From the NCBI GenBank assembly GCA_021647535.1, contig JAKIUO010000054.1, positions 1 through 16,113 of the forward strand: a stretch of DNA of 16,113 nucleotides, in the 5' to 3' direction. The position numbers and the translations under genes are program-made. Source of the stretch: Hyphomicrobiaceae bacterium (GTDB lineage Bacteria > Pseudomonadota > Alphaproteobacteria > Rhizobiales > JAKIUO01). This document shows positions 14,761 to 16,113 of the stretch, piece by piece. The notes under the pieces are model-generated. The model searched no databases and was not told the DNA's origin. It worked only from the letters and a program-made list of their open reading frames with translations. How positions within the stretch are numbered: position 1 is the first letter of the stretch; every line of letters begins with the position of its first letter.

Positions 14761-14884
14761 CCAAAGGATGATCCCTTGGAACCCACTCTTTTTTGATTTT
14801 CAAAATAAAAAAGAAGGGGTTCGGGGAAAGCTTTCCCCGAATGGGCCAGAAAAGCAGTAGTGGGCAATAGCCCGTTCGCGAAGC
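14761..14884 (+). repeat. Three-hairpin intergenic element, copy 2, between convergent genes
   Basis: Same plan as 6422-6600: a hairpin (ccaaagg/cccttgg, 14761-14779, one mismatch), then AACCCACTCTTTTTT pairing with AAAAAAGAAGGGGTT (14780-14820), then a perfect 22-bp palindrome at 14820-14841 built on ttcggggaaag, then gggc/gccc (14862-14873), and the shared tail agcccgttcgcgaagc. It lies between serA and the methyltransferase gene, whose ends face each other, and could terminate both. The flanking 12-bp repeat of copy 1 is not seen here. Confidence 0.65.
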
Positions 14885-14896
14885 GCGTTTGAGCGG

Positions 14897-15751
14897 TTAT
14901 TTATCCGCGCCAACGATCCAGGTCGCACCACGCATTTTCAGGCTGTCGCCTTGTTTGAGGCTGTCTGCGGTTTTGATCACTTGTGCGATATAGGCCGTGC
15001 GGGCCTCCTCCGACAGCTGAGCGACCAGCGCCATGACAGGCGCAGCAAGATCGGAAATTGCGTCCCAATAGGCCTCGCCATCCGCAACTTCCAGTACGTC
15101 AAAAGCCAGCTCTTCCACCACAATATTGGAAAAACCGGCCTGTTCTATCGTCCGGTACAACAGATCCTTGTCGGCAAGGGCAAAAATACCGGGGGTGCCG
15201 GGCGGCGGCGTTGGCACCTCCATATAGTTGGCCAACACCTGCATTAAAATACTGACAAACGGATTTTTTGCCGGTTCGGCCCAACAGGCAATGGAAATCC
15301 GGCCCCCTTCTTTCAGCGCCCGTCGCGCCGGGACCAGACAGGCTTGTGGATCGGGCATGAACATCAGCCCCCAACGCATGGTCACGGCATCAACCGAGCC
15401 CTCCGTCACATCAAGGCTTTCCGCATCAATACACTGAAACTCAATATTGCCAACACCCTCCTGCCCGGCTTTTTCGCGCGCCACCGCCAACATTTCATCG
15501 GCCAGATCAATGCCGATGACCTTGCCGCTCGCCCCCACAAGTCTGGCCGCTGAGATCGCCGGTTCGCCGGTCCCTGAGGCAATATCCAGCACATGCCCGC
15601 CCTCGACAATCCGGGCAATCTCCAACATCCTGTCGGTCACGGGAGCGGCGCCTTTTTTCAGCAAGGCATCACGCCGCCGCCAACCCTCGGCAGCCGCTGC
15701 CCATTGATCATGCTGAATTTGCTTCATCGTAGAATTGTCAGGTTTGGTCAT
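14897..15751 (-). CDS. Class I SAM-dependent methyltransferase (UbiE/Coq5-like)
   Basis: From the ATG at 15751 the protein has 284 residues. The SAM-binding motif VLDIASGTGEPA is at 54-65, the acidic end of strand 2 is IGIDLADEML at 79-88, and post-I and motif II regions continue as FQCIDAESLDV and DAVTMRWGLMFMPDP. The C-terminal cap (160-284) is probably substrate-specific; I cannot name the substrate. It resembles UbiE-type enzymes but is longer and stands outside a quinone operon. The frame opens as far back as 15958, but that would overlap the neighbouring gene. A GAGGGGAA ribosome site just before the chosen ATG supports this start. Confidence 0.85.
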   Translation of the reverse strand: MTKPDNSTMKQIQHDQWAAAAEGWRRRDALLKKGAAPVTDRMLEIARIVEGGHVLDIASGTGEPAISAARLVGASGKVIGIDLADEMLAVAREKAGQEGVGNIEFQCIDAESLDVTEGSVDAVTMRWGLMFMPDPQACLVPARRALKEGGRISIACWAEPAKNPFVSILMQVLANYMEVPTPPPGTPGIFALADKDLLYRTIEQAGFSNIVVEELAFDVLEVADGEAYWDAISDLAAPVMALVAQLSEEARTAYIAQVIKTADSLKQGDSLKMRGATWIVGADK

Positions 15752-15852
15752 ATCGGTTCCCCTCATTTTTGATTGCAAAACAGGCCGGATCGTCTCCCTT
15801 CCAACATATGGACCAACCAGTCTGTCGCTGCAAGCCACAGTTACGTGAGCGC

Positions 15853-16113
15853 TCAGCCAAGGGTTTTCAACAAGGCGCGTAGCCCCTCGCGATAGCTCGG
15901 ATATTTCAGCTTGATGCCCAGTCGCTCTTTGAGGCGCTCGTTCTTCACACGCTTGCACTCCCCATAAAAACTGCGGGCCATGGGAGACAGATCAGCCTCT
16001 TCAAATTTGACCTCAGGCGGCAACTGCTTGCCCAGCAAATCACAGGCATAGCTCACCACATCTTGCGGCGGCGCTGGTTCATCGTCAGATATATTGAACA
16101 ACTGCCCGGCACC
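15853..16113 (-). CDS. NAD-dependent epimerase/dehydratase-like protein (YeeZ type), C-terminal part
   Basis: The frame is open from the right edge to a TGA at 15853-15855, giving the last 86 residues. It reads GAGQLFNISDDEPAPPQDVV at the edge, then SPMARSFYGECKRVKNERLK and YPSYREGLRALLKTLG. This matches the end of extended SDR-like proteins of the YeeZ group, where an N(V/I)SDDEP turn is followed by an R(V/I)KN..LK..LG segment and a YP.YREGL end. The NAD-binding half lies outside the window. Its role is not clear from this part. The gap to the methyltransferase start is 101 bases on the same strand. Confidence 0.75.
   Translation of the reverse strand, partial: GAGQLFNISDDEPAPPQDVVSYACDLLGKQLPPEVKFEEADLSPMARSFYGECKRVKNERLKERLGIKLKYPSYREGLRALLKTLG

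Noticed and set aside
13962..14867. Long open frame antisense to serA, 301 residues
   Set aside because: It mirrors the codon pattern of serA on the opposite strand, has no family features and runs into the intergenic element.
1..16113. CRISPR array, tRNA or rRNA genes
   Set aside because: No regularly spaced direct repeats, cloverleaf-like sequence or rRNA signature was recognised in the gene gaps; this was a reading by eye only.

Overview
This window looks like chromosomal DNA of a sulfur-oxidising alphaproteobacterium, probably of the Rhodospirillales type, with medium GC. The evidence is a diheme SoxA, the long alphaproteobacterial class of SerC, the FixJ-like response regulator, and intergenic palindromic repeats. 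No rRNA, tRNA, CRISPR array, integrase or transposase gene was seen. The genus cannot be fixed from sequence alone.

Region 1 (1-3830, + strand) is a thiosulfate-oxidation (sox) operon caught from its middle: the 3' end of soxZ, then soxX, soxA and soxB. SoxYZ carries the sulfur substrate on SoxY. The SoxXA cytochrome conjugates thiosulfate to that carrier, and SoxB hydrolyses the terminal sulfone off as sulfate, all in the periplasm. A strong hairpin with a T tract closes the operon after soxB. soxCD is not in the window.

Region 2 (3838-6397, + strand) is a two-component system with translationally coupled genes. It consists of a histidine kinase with a periplasmic PhnD/TtrS-like binding domain and a FixJ/TtrR-like response regulator. 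Its position suggests that it senses a sulfur oxyanion, such as thiosulfate or tetrathionate, and controls sox. This is the most interesting functional hypothesis in the window.

Region 3 (6613-11188, - strand) is housekeeping: xerD (recombinase), accA (fatty-acid synthesis), a SCO-type copper/thioredoxin-fold protein, a YgjP-like zinc metallopeptidase and nadD (NAD synthesis). The last three form a close run ending in an ATGA overlap.

Region 4 (11759-14696, + strand) is serC-serA, the first two steps of serine synthesis. It is followed on the - strand by a SAM-dependent methyltransferase and the 3' end of an NAD-dependent epimerase-like gene.

The non-coding DNA is unusually structured. Two copies of a roughly 210-bp inverted-repeat element lie at 8780-8986 and 11254-11465, with a solitary related hairpin at 11535-11554. 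Two diverged copies of a three-hairpin element lie between convergent genes (6422-6600 and 14761-14884). Another inverted-repeat element sits between serC and serA (12937-13064).
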